Shown piece after piece: positions 1 through 7,745 of a stretch of 35,932 nucleotides of DNA. The stretch is from assembly GCA_035686205.1 (NCBI GenBank), contig DASRZQ010000135.1:1-35932 (forward strand). Reading direction: 5' to 3'. The translations under genes were made by a program, and so were the position numbers. The notes under the pieces are model-generated. The model saw only the letters and a list, made by a program, of their open reading frames with translations, ran no database searches and had not been told where the DNA came from. Position 1 is the stretch's first letter. Every line of letters begins with the position of its first letter. Source of the stretch: CAIWTU01 sp035686205 (lineage in GTDB: Bacteria > Desulfobacterota > Desulfuromonadia > Geobacterales > Geobacteraceae).

Positions 1-1093
1 GACTGCTTGACATTGGCGGGGTGACGTCCGGAACTCCAACGAGGTCGAACTCGATTTCCACATTCACGCCCGGCGTGCAATAGGCTTCATCAATCTTCAG
101 GAAAAAATCGTCGAGCCGTTCCGGACGCTGGCCGATGGGGAAGAATTCACCGGCGGGGTCAAGGGAAATGAAGGCCGTTCCCGAATGGATGGCGCTGAAT
201 GCCGTGTCGACCGGCTTGGAAACGGTTGCGTGCGGCACGACCAGCGAGCCGGTGACATTGCCGATGACGGGCAGATGGTCTCGCCCCGTTCCCCCGGTCA
301 ACTCGCACGACAGCCAGGCCGAGTGCTCTTTGTCCGGCTGCATGTCGGGAAGGTTGCCGAAGGTGACGGTCCCGTTGCTGCTGAATCCCTGGGTCAGGTC
401 CTGAATAGAGTCGGCGCTGAATTCGACTGTCTGTTGACCGTCGAACCAGAACCATTTGAGCTGCCAGCCGTCCAGATCGGGACGGCCCGGGACGGAGAAA
501 GTAAAATCGAGGGTAATGACGGCATTGCTGCGGCTTTGCTCATCGTGGAAAGCAAAGAGCGCGTCATCGCCCAGGAAAAAGATCCGTTTCCGCGGCGTTT
601 CGCCCTGGAAAGCGGCAAAAGATTCGGTCTCCATTCCCAGTGCCGCCGCCGTCCGGTCGCTGGTATTGATGGGATCCACGACGATACAGGCGGTAAGGTC
701 GGCCCTGGTGACATTCAGGTCCCGCCCGGTTTCGAATATGATCTCCGGCCGATTCGCCGTTTTTTTGGCGGCAATCTGTGTTCCCGCGGGTATGCCGATG
801 ACCGGCGGTGCATCCTTAGCCGGGAAGAATGTCGCTTCGGCCGACGCGGGGCGCGGGGGCAGCAGATCGACACCGGCGTCATTGAGGAAGGTGCGGAAAT
901 AATTCTCCGGCGACTGGTTCAGTCGGGTGATCATGATATCGGCCAGCCGTCCGAACAGTCGCGCCAGCGTCTCGCCCGCGCCAGCGGGTGCGGATGGCTG
1001 CCACTGCAGCGGCGCGTTCTTGAGATCGTCGATGATATCGTTGACGATTTCGTCGGAAGATTTCCGATAGACGGTTGGCAGCGGAGTGCTCAT
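1..1093 (-). CDS. eCIS baseplate J-like protein (Afp11-like), 3' end cut by window edge
   Basis: This is the first 364 codons of a baseplate wedge protein; the reading frame is still open at base 1, so the C-terminus lies outside the window. The start is the ATG at 1093-1091, which overlaps the TAA of the preceding spike-tip gene by one base (TAATG). The N-terminus (MSTPLPTVYRKSSDEIVNDI) and the following region, with RLADIMITRLNQSPENYF and FLNDAGVDLLPPRPA, resemble the start of large Afp11/PVC11-type proteins, whose N-terminal part packs in the baseplate before the gpJ-like domain. Its position directly after spike and gp25 genes is that of afp11. Known from the family: it builds the baseplate wedge that holds sheath and spike together before firing. 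Family assignment is fairly sure; the total length and C-terminal domains cannot be judged here. Confidence 0.8.
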   Translation of the reverse strand, partial: MSTPLPTVYRKSSDEIVNDIIDDLKNAPLQWQPSAPAGAGETLARLFGRLADIMITRLNQSPENYFRTFLNDAGVDLLPPRPASAEATFFPAKDAPPVIGIPAGTQIAAKKTANRPEIIFETGRDLNVTRADLTACIVVDPINTSDRTAAALGMETESFAAFQGETPRKRIFFLGDDALFAFHDEQSRSNAVITLDFTFSVPGRPDLDGWQLKWFWFDGQQTVEFSADSIQDLTQGFSSNGTVTFGNLPDMQPDKEHSAWLSCELTGGTGRDHLPVIGNVTGSLVVPHATVSKPVDTAFSAIHSGTAFISLDPAGEFFPIGQRPERLDDFFLKIDEAYCTPGVNVEIEFDLVGVPDVTPPMSSS

Positions 1094-1563
1094 TACTTCC
1101 CCTTTATTTTCTGTGTCAGGCAGTCACCTGTCGTTGCCTGTGCAGTCGGCTTTTCCGTCGATCCCAGGGTGACAATTTCATGGACGTGGTCGTTGAAACA
1201 CGAAAGCAGATTCTCGTTGACCAGCGCCAGGGTTGCGTCGCCTCCCAGATTTATGGAAGGGCTGTTCACCGTGATCAATCCCGGCGAAGAAATTGAGATG
1301 CACCCGGTGGCGGACAAGTTCAGGGTACCGTTCTCGACCTGGATGGTTATGGTGGTTTGAAAGTCGATCGTTAGCGACTTTTGCTTTGCGTCGAAAATCA
1401 GTTTGTCTCCTGCGCCATCGGTAATGGAAATGGTTCCGTTCTTGTCATCCAGCGTCAGTTGCTGCGTCGTGCCCGGGTTCATGATGGTCAGGGTTTTTGC
1501 CCCGGCATCGAGAATAAACTGGTGTCCGGAAATGTTAGTGATATCAAGGTATCCGTCGCTCAC
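1093..1563 (-). CDS. small beta-helical spike-tip protein, paralogue of the gpV C-terminus
   Basis: A 156-aa protein starting with GTG at 1563, which overlaps the TGA of the gp25 gene (GTGA). A longer reading of the frame exists upstream but would run through gp25. The whole protein matches the C-terminal half of the spike protein at 1966-2877: short repeats such as GHQFILDA, QLTLDDKNG and KLIFDAKQ are typical of the P2 gpV/VgrG beta-helix, and both proteins end with ALVNEN/T, then FNDHVHE here and FNTHFHV in the paralogue. The HxH (H126, H128) resembles the iron-binding tip of P2 gpV. It occupies the place that the PAAR protein Afp10 has in classical systems, so I infer a tip or tip-adapter role. 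No PAAR repeat pattern was seen. Confidence 0.7.
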   Translation of the reverse strand: MSDGYLDITNISGHQFILDAGAKTLTIMNPGTTQQLTLDDKNGTISITDGAGDKLIFDAKQKSLTIDFQTTITIQVENGTLNLSATGCISISSPGLITVNSPSINLGGDATLALVNENLLSCFNDHVHEIVTLGSTEKPTAQATTGDCLTQKIKGK

Positions 1564-1964
1564 GATTCCTGCCCCCGTTCCAGGTAAAAGGGATAGACCA
1601 TGTTGTACCGGCTGTCGGTCGACTTCACCCGGTAATCGATGGTGATGAGGATGACCGCCGGGTTGCCGGGGTCGGGCTGCACCCGGACCTGCTGCAGATC
1701 GATGCGAGGCTCCCACCGGTTCAGCGCTTCTTCCACATGGTACCGGATCAGCCCGGCGGTTCGGACATTATTCGGCGCAAAGACATAGTCATGGATGCCG
1801 CAGCCGAAGTCCGGCCGCATCAGGCGTTCTCCGGGCGCGGTACCGAGGATGATCAGGACGGACTGGGCGATCTTTTCCTCTTCACTGGAGAAAACGATCT
1901 CGCCCCCCGCATCCGGTACCCTGACAGGGAAAGCCCATCCTTTGCCTAGAAACTCTTCACCCAT
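1560..1964 (-). CDS. gp25/GPW-like baseplate protein (Afp9-like)
   Basis: A 134-aa protein of the gp25-like family, a baseplate wedge component that sits at the sheath-baseplate junction in phage tails, T6SS (TssE) and eCIS. The family signature is plain: FSSEEEKIAQSVLIILGT, then APGERLMRPDFGCGI, near residues 26-57. I start it at the ATG at 1964 (MGEEFLGKGW) because AAGGGGG lies just upstream and the preceding spike gene stops at 1966, one base away; a longer frame exists but would overlap that gene deeply. Its TGA overlaps the GTG of the next gene. Length and neighbours match afp9. Confidence 0.92.
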   Translation of the reverse strand: MGEEFLGKGWAFPVRVPDAGGEIVFSSEEEKIAQSVLIILGTAPGERLMRPDFGCGIHDYVFAPNNVRTAGLIRYHVEEALNRWEPRIDLQQVRVQPDPGNPAVILITIDYRVKSTDSRYNMVYPFYLERGQES

Positions 1965-1965
1965 G

Positions 1966-2877
1966 TTACGCCCCCTTGCTGAAAATCGTCGACTGTGAAC
2001 CGGGAACGGCCGGCACGGTCGGCGGGGATGTGGGCGCCCCCATGTTGCCGACATGAAAGTGGGTGTTGAAAATGGTCAACATGGTTTCATTCACCAGGGC
2101 GAGCGACGCGCCGGTTCCCAGCTTGACGCTGGAGCTGTCGATGGTGATACCCGACGGCGCGGTAAGCGTGGCGCTGCCGCTGACGTTGATGGTCAGGTTT
2201 CCGCCCACCTTCTGGTCGGTATTGCCGGAAGCCTGTACCGCCAGCGAACCGGCATTGGCATCGAGCTCCAGCTTGTTGCCGCGTTTGTCGGCAATGGTCA
2301 GCTTGCCGCCCGCGTCGTCCAGGGTCATCGCGTGTCCCGATGCCGTATTTATTTCTATCTTTCCCTGCCCGCCGTCGTCGTCCAGGGTGACCTGGTGCCC
2401 GCCCTGGCTTTTGATCAGGATCTTCTCCTTTTTGTTGTCGGAATCGTCATCCAGGGTGATGACGTGTCCACTGCGCGACTGGATGGAGCGCACGTTGTTT
2501 TTTCCGTTGCTGTCCATCGCCAACGGAGGCTGGTCGTCGCTGTTCCAGAGCGCGCCCAGCACGAAGGGGCGGTTGATGTCGCCGTGCTCGAACGCCACCA
2601 GCACCTCGTCTCCCACTTCCGGGATGAAAAAAGAGCCGCGGTTTTTCCCGGCGGACAAAGTGGCGATGCGGGCCCAGTAGCTGTGCGCCCGGTCGTCACT
2701 GCCCGTAACTGAGACGTCGGCTGAAGAGTCCGCCATCCAGGGAAAATCCACCTTGACCCTTCCCAGGTTGTCCGGGTCCTTGTTGTCCATGACGATGCCC
2801 ACGACTACGCCGCTGACCCGCGAGCGCCGGTTATCCGCCGTATTCGCCGCCGTATGCATGAGATCGATGATGCTCAT
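1966..2877 (-). CDS. spike protein, gpV/VgrG C-terminal type (Afp8 C-terminal half)
   Basis: A 303-aa protein with an OB-fold region (about residues 20-115; GVVVGIVMDNKDPDNLGRVK and FIPEVGDEVLVAFEHGDINR are typical of gp5/gpV/VgrG OB domains), followed by a repetitive beta-helix (about 130-255) with units such as GHVITLDDD, GHQVTLDDD and GHAMTLDDA. It ends in ALVNETMLTIFNTHFHV with H273 and H275 as an HxH pair. Known of the family: three chains form the needle that punctures the target membrane. In Afp and PVC the gpD-like and gpV-like parts are one polypeptide; here they are separate genes joined by an ATGA overlap at 2874-2877. The P-, A- and V-rich tail after HxH may bind a tip or cargo. 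Confidence 0.9.
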   Translation of the reverse strand: MSIIDLMHTAANTADNRRSRVSGVVVGIVMDNKDPDNLGRVKVDFPWMADSSADVSVTGSDDRAHSYWARIATLSAGKNRGSFFIPEVGDEVLVAFEHGDINRPFVLGALWNSDDQPPLAMDSNGKNNVRSIQSRSGHVITLDDDSDNKKEKILIKSQGGHQVTLDDDGGQGKIEINTASGHAMTLDDAGGKLTIADKRGNKLELDANAGSLAVQASGNTDQKVGGNLTINVSGSATLTAPSGITIDSSSVKLGTGASLALVNETMLTIFNTHFHVGNMGAPTSPPTVPAVPGSQSTIFSKGA

Positions 2878-3980
2878 ATTCCGTTCCTTTTCACCTGAAA
2901 GCTGGTCCGGTAACCACTTCCGTCGATAGTGTGGGTAGACTGTGTGACGTAATAAATGCCGCTGAACCTTTTGCCCAGTCCTTTCAACTCTATAACCGTC
3001 CGGGCCATGAGAAGCGGGTTCCCGTTGCAGGCGCCGCTGCCGGCTATGAAATCGAGCGAGCTTGCCTCAAGCCGGGCCTTGGCCATCAGATTGGCCTCCT
3101 CCTGGGAAACGGCCGAGTGATCATCGAGGAAAATCTCGTTCTTTCCCGAGAGCCGTTGCGCTATCTCCGATGCCGTCTCATTTCCCATTTTCGCCCCTTC
3201 GTCTCCGGGACCCACGCTTCCTTCCAGGGCGTCCTTGCCCCTTGCATATGAGGTCTGGGAAGCCCGCGTCGTGACATGGGTAACTTTCTTGTAGGTCGAA
3301 AGAGTCGGGGTGAAGCTCTTCAGGCTTCTTCCCCACTCCAGGGTCATTACCGGACCCTTATTAACCAGATAACGCGGCTGCTCGAAATAAAGGGTCTTTT
3401 CCTTGACGACGAGTTCATAGCCGATCCGGTCCGCCCGCTTTCGCAGTATGTTGGCGTAGGTGCCGCTTTCCGACGACAACAGGGGATGTTCGGCCGTTGT
3501 CGTGTCAACGCTTGAGTCGAGGCCGATCTCCGGCAGCGCCGCGATTTCCGCGGCAATGTCGCTGTCGGTTTTCGAATTGAACGCCTTGTTCTTGCACTGC
3601 TTGTTCAGCCGGTCGAACAGGCTCCTCCCCTGGATATGGATGACCGGCACGCCGCTTTCGGGGAATGACGGACTGACCGTCGTGATCACCCCGACGAAAT
3701 TCTGCATGTCGCCGCCGCGCCAGCCGTATTCGATTTCCACTTCCTTGCCTTCATCAAGGAGGCCGCTGTCCATCCACTCCAGCGATCCGCTTGCCGGAAA
3801 GCGCGCCCTGTCCGGATCGGGATAACGGTCCCGCAGGGAAAAAGTGAAGCTGTCGGCGTCGTTGCAATTGTCGGTCACCGATACTGACTGCACATCGACG
3901 GTGAAGCCGTGCTCGAGCACCGTGCCGCCGACGGTGATAACGAACCGGGGAATATATTCCTGTGGTGTCCCGTTGGCCAT
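2874..3980 (-). CDS. gpD/late-control-D-like spike hub (Afp8 N-terminal half)
   Basis: A 368-aa protein of the phage late control gene D family, the gp27-like hub that links the threefold spike to the sixfold tube. Visible features are the N-terminal beta domain (PRFVITVGGTVLEHGFTVDV, DNCNDADSFTFSLRDRYPD), the segment EVEIEYGWRGGDMQNFVGVI, the hub motif IQGRSLFDRLNK and, later, YANILRKRADRIGYELVV. The start at 3980 is four bases after the LysM gene's TAA. Its TGA overlaps the ATG of the gpV-like gene, which strongly suggests that the two are made in fixed ratio and together equal one Afp8/VgrG. Confidence 0.88.
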   Translation of the reverse strand: MANGTPQEYIPRFVITVGGTVLEHGFTVDVQSVSVTDNCNDADSFTFSLRDRYPDPDRARFPASGSLEWMDSGLLDEGKEVEIEYGWRGGDMQNFVGVITTVSPSFPESGVPVIHIQGRSLFDRLNKQCKNKAFNSKTDSDIAAEIAALPEIGLDSSVDTTTAEHPLLSSESGTYANILRKRADRIGYELVVKEKTLYFEQPRYLVNKGPVMTLEWGRSLKSFTPTLSTYKKVTHVTTRASQTSYARGKDALEGSVGPGDEGAKMGNETASEIAQRLSGKNEIFLDDHSAVSQEEANLMAKARLEASSLDFIAGSGACNGNPLLMARTVIELKGLGKRFSGIYYVTQSTHTIDGSGYRTSFQVKRNGI

Positions 3981-3984
3981 ATAT

Positions 3985-4605
3985 TTACTCGATCGCCGGG
4001 ATCTTCAGAACCGTTCCCGGCGCCAGCGCCAGGGGATTGTCGATGCCGTTGGCTTCCGCTACCGGACGCCAGTTTTTCGGGTCGCCATACTGGGCGGCGG
4101 CGATGCCGCACAGGGTGTCGCCGCGCCGGACCACATATCGTTTGTCGAAATTGGCGGAACGGTTCCTGCCCGCCTGCAGGCCGGGATCGGCGAATTCCTT
4201 GAACGTTACGTCAATCGTTGCCCGCGCCGGAATGCCGTTGGGAAAGAACAGGGTAAAGCGCTGCTCGGCCCGTTCGAGGATGCCGAGGAAGTTCAGGTCG
4301 CCCCAGGTAAAAAGGCAGACGGGTGGCGCGTGCAGGTCCGGGTCGATGTCCATCAGGCCAATAACGTCGCTAGTGTAATCCCGCACGTCGGAACCGTCCT
4401 CGTAGGTATCGAAAAAGAGCTGCATGGACAGGGTGCGCGCACTGCCCCGGATGTACTGGATAGGCGGCGAGGGAAGCCCCGGTATGGCGACTTCGGAGAA
4501 CTGGTTGTTGGCGGAAAGGCGATACTCGTTCGGGTTGAACAGCACCTGGAACGAGTCGCCGTTGCCGCCGTAAATCAATTGTATTGTGGCTTTTTCCAGT
4601 ATCAT
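3985..4605 (-). CDS. CIS tube-associated LysM protein (Afp7-like)
   Basis: A 206-aa protein. The N-terminal part (about 1-140; FQVLFNPNEYRLSANNQF, then IQYIRGSARTLSMQLFFDTYEDGSDVR) is the domain found in Afp7 and related phage gp53-like proteins. The C-terminal 50 residues form a LysM domain (KRYVVRRGDTLCGIAAAQYG, then WRPVAEANGIDNPLALAPGTVLKIP). In Afp/PVC particles Afp7 caps the inner tube at the spike hub, and the LysM fold there is structural rather than necessarily peptidoglycan-binding. ATG at 4605 follows GAGAGG. Position between tube genes and the spike hub agrees. Confidence 0.9.
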   Translation of the reverse strand: MILEKATIQLIYGGNGDSFQVLFNPNEYRLSANNQFSEVAIPGLPSPPIQYIRGSARTLSMQLFFDTYEDGSDVRDYTSDVIGLMDIDPDLHAPPVCLFTWGDLNFLGILERAEQRFTLFFPNGIPARATIDVTFKEFADPGLQAGRNRSANFDKRYVVRRGDTLCGIAAAQYGDPKNWRPVAEANGIDNPLALAPGTVLKIPAIE

Positions 4606-4616
4606 ACGCAGCCTCT

Positions 4617-6689
4617 CTACAAGCCTTTTCTTTCTTTTTCGGCAATCAGCCGCCGCTCTATGATGTGGTATACTTCGTCCGCTATTCTTTCCAGGTCGAA
4701 GGAAACGGCGGGATTAGCGACAGTCGTCGGTCCGGTCAATGAAGAGTTCGCTGCCGGTTCGGTCGATGTGGCTGTTCCGCCGTTTTGCGAGGCAGTTCTC
4801 TGCAAGTAAGCGTTCGCATCATGTCGACCCGCAACTGCTGCCGTTGTGTCGCAGCTACCCGTTTCGCGAGCACCCGTGTCGGCATGTTCCTTCCTGTTGA
4901 TTAGCGGCAAAATTTTCCGCGGGCCGGATTGTCTTTCCTGCTTCATGCGAGCAGCGGCATTCGCCGGTTCAATCCGTGGCTGACCGCCGGAGAGAGGGGG
5001 ACACGGATGGCCGGAATAGCCGGTTTCGCGGCCGTGCGAATCCGATACGTTCCCGGTCGGGCCTTGCCGGCTTCCCGCCGTCAGTGGAAATCCGCTCAAA
5101 TGTCCGCTTTGTATCCCGTGCATTTGCATCGTTTGCAGCCTGTCCATGCCCGGCGCAAAAGGCATTGCGGACCGGCGGCGGAAAATTCCCTCCATGATTC
5201 CGGAATTTCCGCGGGCAGTTAAGGGCAGGAATGCATCCACGGTGTTCCTTGTGGCGCCCATTGCCGCACGGAAAATTGAATTTGCAAGGCCGGCATTAAT
5301 ATTTGCGCATGATCCGGATATGTAATCCGCCTTTACTGTCAGAAGGCTAGATGCGTATGCAGATTCACTTCCAGCAACCAAAGCGCCTGTTCCGGCAGGT
5401 TCCGTCATGGTATCAGCTGTCTTCGTCAAGGCACTGCGAGGAAGGGGCAGGCTGGAAGAATGTTCTCCTGATCGGGACAATGCGACAGCCCTTTGAATCC
5501 ATCTCCCAGCAGCCTGTCCGCTATTGCTTCCGGAAAGTTGAAAGTCCGAAAACTGAAGGAAGGGGGATTCCCTCTTGTCCGTTTCTGCGCGCATCAGTAA
5601 AGGTCCGGATCCGGTCGACCGGGCCTGCTCCCTTGTTAACAGGGGAGCGGTCAGCAACATGCGGGATCCGGATAATTCATTTACGGGCATGCTGCCTATC
5701 CCGACATCCTTTTCACTTTTTTTGCCTGCAGGTTGCATTATTCCTGCTCGCGGGTTTTCGGAGTGGTTCCCGGTTTTGCCGGTTATTTCAGCCGCCTGCC
5801 GGGACACACGGCTTTCCGGGAGCTTATGGTCGTTCCCGTGCAAAGTTAACTTCGTTGTTTTTCGATTGAGTACCGTATTCTGCCTGGCCGACGGTGTTTC
5901 CCGTAACATGTGCTGATGTGATGCCGAGATCGACCTGAAACGATCACCATTTCCCTGAAGGAAATGAAAATTATCACCTGTCGGTTGCAGCTTCCGCGGC
6001 GGTGACGGCGGCTGGTGCCTTTTTATAATCTGCGTCGACATATCGGTCATGCCGGTGTCGGATGACGGCAGTTCAGCCGCCGAAGTACGGCCGGCAGAGA
6101 ATTTCGTTTCTTCCGGATTTGGTTTGGTGAAGATTTTCCCTTCCCGACCGGTTGCCTGTTCGGAAGCGGAGATCGTTACCGGTTCGTTGGTTGACGCCTT
6201 CTGTCCGTCCGGTCCGTGTAGATTCCCCGCCGCGTCAGTTGACACCGTGTCCGATAAAGACCGTTCTTTGCTGTCTGTCGTGCCCGCAACGGACGAGGCG
6301 GAAATTGAGCCGCCGCTGGAAGTTGCCTTTCTTCTTAATTGCTGTCCGTTTGCAGGGACGTTGTCGCGCAGAGGCGGAAAAACGGTGCGCGTCGCCGGAC
6401 GCGGTACCGGTCCTGTTTCGGGAAAGTTATGTCCGCCGGTGGTGCTTTCCGACCCGGCGCGGAAAGCTCTTCGCAGGAAGGGAAGGGAGCGTCCGGAAGA
6501 AACCACGGAATCTCCGCCACATTTCCATCGCTGTGTCAGGTTACGGGCAAACGAAAGACAATTTTCGCCGACCAGCCCCGGACGTGTCGTCCGGTGCAGG
6601 AACGAAACTGTCCGGCCAAGGACGGACTGGTCCGTATATCTGCCGATTACCGCCCGTTCAAGAGAATTGTTTTCCGTGTTCATTTCCAT
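4617..6689 (-). CDS. large low-complexity eCIS-locus protein of unknown function
   Basis: I do not recognise the family. Starting from the ATG at 6689, five bases after the tube gene's TGA, it has 690 residues (688 from the second ATG at 6683); a longer frame upstream would cover the tube gene. Most of it is rich in Ser, Gly, Thr, Arg and Pro, without predictable folds, hydrophobic membrane segments or clear repeats. The N-terminal 110 residues carry several basic-hydrophobic pieces (GRTVSFLHRTTRP, SLPFLRRAFRAG). Only the last 26 residues look folded: an amphipathic helix, VSFDLERIADEVYHIIERR then LIAEKERKG, resembling C-termini I recall from other eCIS and phage-tail loci. It could be a scaffold, length-control or lumen protein, or cargo with a C-terminal docking helix; nothing here decides. 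It lies inside the structural operon between tube and LysM genes. Confidence 0.7.
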   Translation of the reverse strand: MEMNTENNSLERAVIGRYTDQSVLGRTVSFLHRTTRPGLVGENCLSFARNLTQRWKCGGDSVVSSGRSLPFLRRAFRAGSESTTGGHNFPETGPVPRPATRTVFPPLRDNVPANGQQLRRKATSSGGSISASSVAGTTDSKERSLSDTVSTDAAGNLHGPDGQKASTNEPVTISASEQATGREGKIFTKPNPEETKFSAGRTSAAELPSSDTGMTDMSTQIIKRHQPPSPPRKLQPTGDNFHFLQGNGDRFRSISASHQHMLRETPSARQNTVLNRKTTKLTLHGNDHKLPESRVSRQAAEITGKTGNHSENPRAGIMQPAGKKSEKDVGIGSMPVNELSGSRMLLTAPLLTREQARSTGSGPLLMRAETDKRESPFLQFSDFQLSGSNSGQAAGRWIQRAVALSRSGEHSSSLPLPRSALTKTADTMTEPAGTGALVAGSESAYASSLLTVKADYISGSCANINAGLANSIFRAAMGATRNTVDAFLPLTARGNSGIMEGIFRRRSAMPFAPGMDRLQTMQMHGIQSGHLSGFPLTAGSRQGPTGNVSDSHGRETGYSGHPCPPLSGGQPRIEPANAAARMKQERQSGPRKILPLINRKEHADTGARETGSCDTTAAVAGRHDANAYLQRTASQNGGTATSTEPAANSSLTGPTTVANPAVSFDLERIADEVYHIIERRLIAEKERKGL

Positions 6690-6694
6690 TTCTG

Positions 6695-7207
6695 TCAGGC
6701 GGGTGCAAACCCGCAATGAACGAGTTCCACGGATTCCACGGCGACGGTGTTGGAATCCGCCTTGAGGTCCGGTCCGGACCATTTGACCGGATAAGCCTTT
6801 TCCAGGGTCCAGGAAGCGGATGGAAGGCCCGTTGTATCGCAAAGAATGATGGTTACGTTCCTCCGTTCGATGATGCCGCTCCGGACATCCCTGTGCCATT
6901 CCCAGAGAACCGTGGAATCGGTCAGGCCGTGCTTGAGGGCCAGGCTGGAAGGGTAGCGGACCGGACCGGCGAGACGGTGAATGTAGTCGTTCAGTCCCCC
7001 CTCGCGATATTCGTGGGTTTCAATTTCCGCCTGCAGGCCGGTGACGTCGGTGAATCCCCCGACCAGCAGGCCTTCGATTTCCACGAGAAAATTGAAATTC
7101 AAATAAGGGTCGCCATTCAAACCCAGCGCCGTGGATACCAGGTTTTTACCCATTCCCACAAGAACATCAATATTCAACTTGGCGTCAATTCCGAAACCCA
7201 GTGCCAT
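6695..7207 (-). CDS. inner tube protein, T4 gp19-like, second copy (Afp5-like by position)
   Basis: A 170-aa protein of the gp19/Hcp-like tube family. Compared with the tube protein at 7742-8176 it has about 30 extra N-terminal residues (MALGFGIDAKLNIDVLVGMG...) before the shared core: YLNFNFLVEIEGLLVGGFTDVTGL, then EYREGGLNDYIHRLAGPVRYPSSLALKHGLTDS, then LWEWHRDVRSG. The longer N-terminus and nearness to the LysM and hub genes suggest the tube-initiator ring (Afp5 role) rather than the bulk tube. ATG at 7207 follows AAAGGAAG. A 6-bp hairpin (6699-6714) sits just before its stop and could affect coupling to the next gene. Confidence 0.88.
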   Translation of the reverse strand: MALGFGIDAKLNIDVLVGMGKNLVSTALGLNGDPYLNFNFLVEIEGLLVGGFTDVTGLQAEIETHEYREGGLNDYIHRLAGPVRYPSSLALKHGLTDSTVLWEWHRDVRSGIIERRNVTIILCDTTGLPSASWTLEKAYPVKWSGPDLKADSNTVAVESVELVHCGFAPA

Positions 7208-7224
7208 GGAGACTTCCTTTCCGC

Positions 7225-7380
7225 CTATTCTTCGTTAATCCGCCGGTTGAGGCCCGCGATTTCGTCCACCCAGCGGCATCGCTCCCGGTGCTCCATTCCC
7301 ATGATCGTCTCATACGGCCAGTGGAAGTGGTATGCGATGTAGGCTACCTCCTCGAACAGCCTCTCCGAGGGGTAGCCTAT
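7225..7380 (-). CDS. DUF6760-like small eCIS protein, no standard start codon
   Basis: The frame encodes 51 residues beginning at ATA (7380-7378): GYPSERLFEEVAYIAYHFHW, then PYETIMGMEHRERCRWVDEI, then AGLNRRINEE and TAG. I recognise this as the small DUF6760 type found next to tube genes in eCIS loci; it may correspond to Afp6/PVC6 by size and place. In this frame the codons upstream of ATA back to a TGA contain no ATG, GTG or TTG. ATA falls where the family usually starts and overlaps the TAG of the previous gene (ATAG). Alternatively it is reached by a -1 shift on the run of five G a few bases upstream, giving a fusion to the tail-assembly protein. A mutated start or a base error cannot be excluded. 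Confidence 0.75.
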   Translation of the reverse strand: MGYPSERLFEEVAYIAYHFHWPYETIMGMEHRERCRWVDEIAGLNRRINEE

Positions 7381-7745
7381 GTTTCCCCCGGTCCGTTTAC
7401 CTCTACTTCAAATTTACCCTCGCAGTGGGGACAGCTCACCTCCATCCTGGAAGTACCGTACTCGTTTATCCGCCGGTAAAAATCCTGGAGAAAGGCAAGG
7501 TCCGCCGAAAACAGGCCTTCAATTATCTTCGGGTTGAGGTTGGACAGGCTTCCCAGCCTGGTGATCACCCTGGAAAACAGGATAATCACCAGGTAGGCCG
7601 GGTTCGCCTGGACCCTGGGGTCCTTCATGGGCGCGATCTCGTCGAAGGCCGTCGCCAGGCGCATGCTCCCCTCGCGATGGAGGTTTCCTTCGGCGTCCAC
7701 GTACCCCCTGGGCAGGGTAAACGGAAATTCGGTCTGCAGCATCAT
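7377..7745 (-). CDS. small phage-tail-assembly-type protein of eCIS
   Basis: A 122-aa protein (121 if the second ATG at 7742 is used). The first ATG overlaps the TGA of the upstream tube gene as ATGATG. Sequence features include FPFTLPRGYVDAEGNLHREGSMRL at the N-terminus, then PRVQANPAYLVIILFSRVITRLG, a helical middle, and a C-terminal CPHC pair in VSCPHCEGKFEVEV. This pattern is shared by the tail assembly proteins of the Mu gp41/lambda gpG kind that accompany eCIS tube genes. I infer a chaperone role in tube or initiator assembly. Its 3' end holds the G run that may direct a -1 frameshift into DUF6760. Confidence 0.75.
   Translation of the reverse strand: MMLQTEFPFTLPRGYVDAEGNLHREGSMRLATAFDEIAPMKDPRVQANPAYLVIILFSRVITRLGSLSNLNPKIIEGLFSADLAFLQDFYRRINEYGTSRMEVSCPHCEGKFEVEVNGPGET

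Noticed and set aside
185..1360. Long plus-strand open frame (391 codons) opposite the baseplate and spike-tip genes
   Set aside because: It is antisense to well-supported eCIS genes, spans their junction, and has Arg/Gly-rich composition typical of a shadow frame in GC-rich DNA.
6152..7342. Long plus-strand open frame (396 codons) opposite the low-complexity and tube genes
   Set aside because: It crosses the boundary of three minus-strand genes, has no ribosome site or recognisable motif, and follows from the codon use of the opposite strand.
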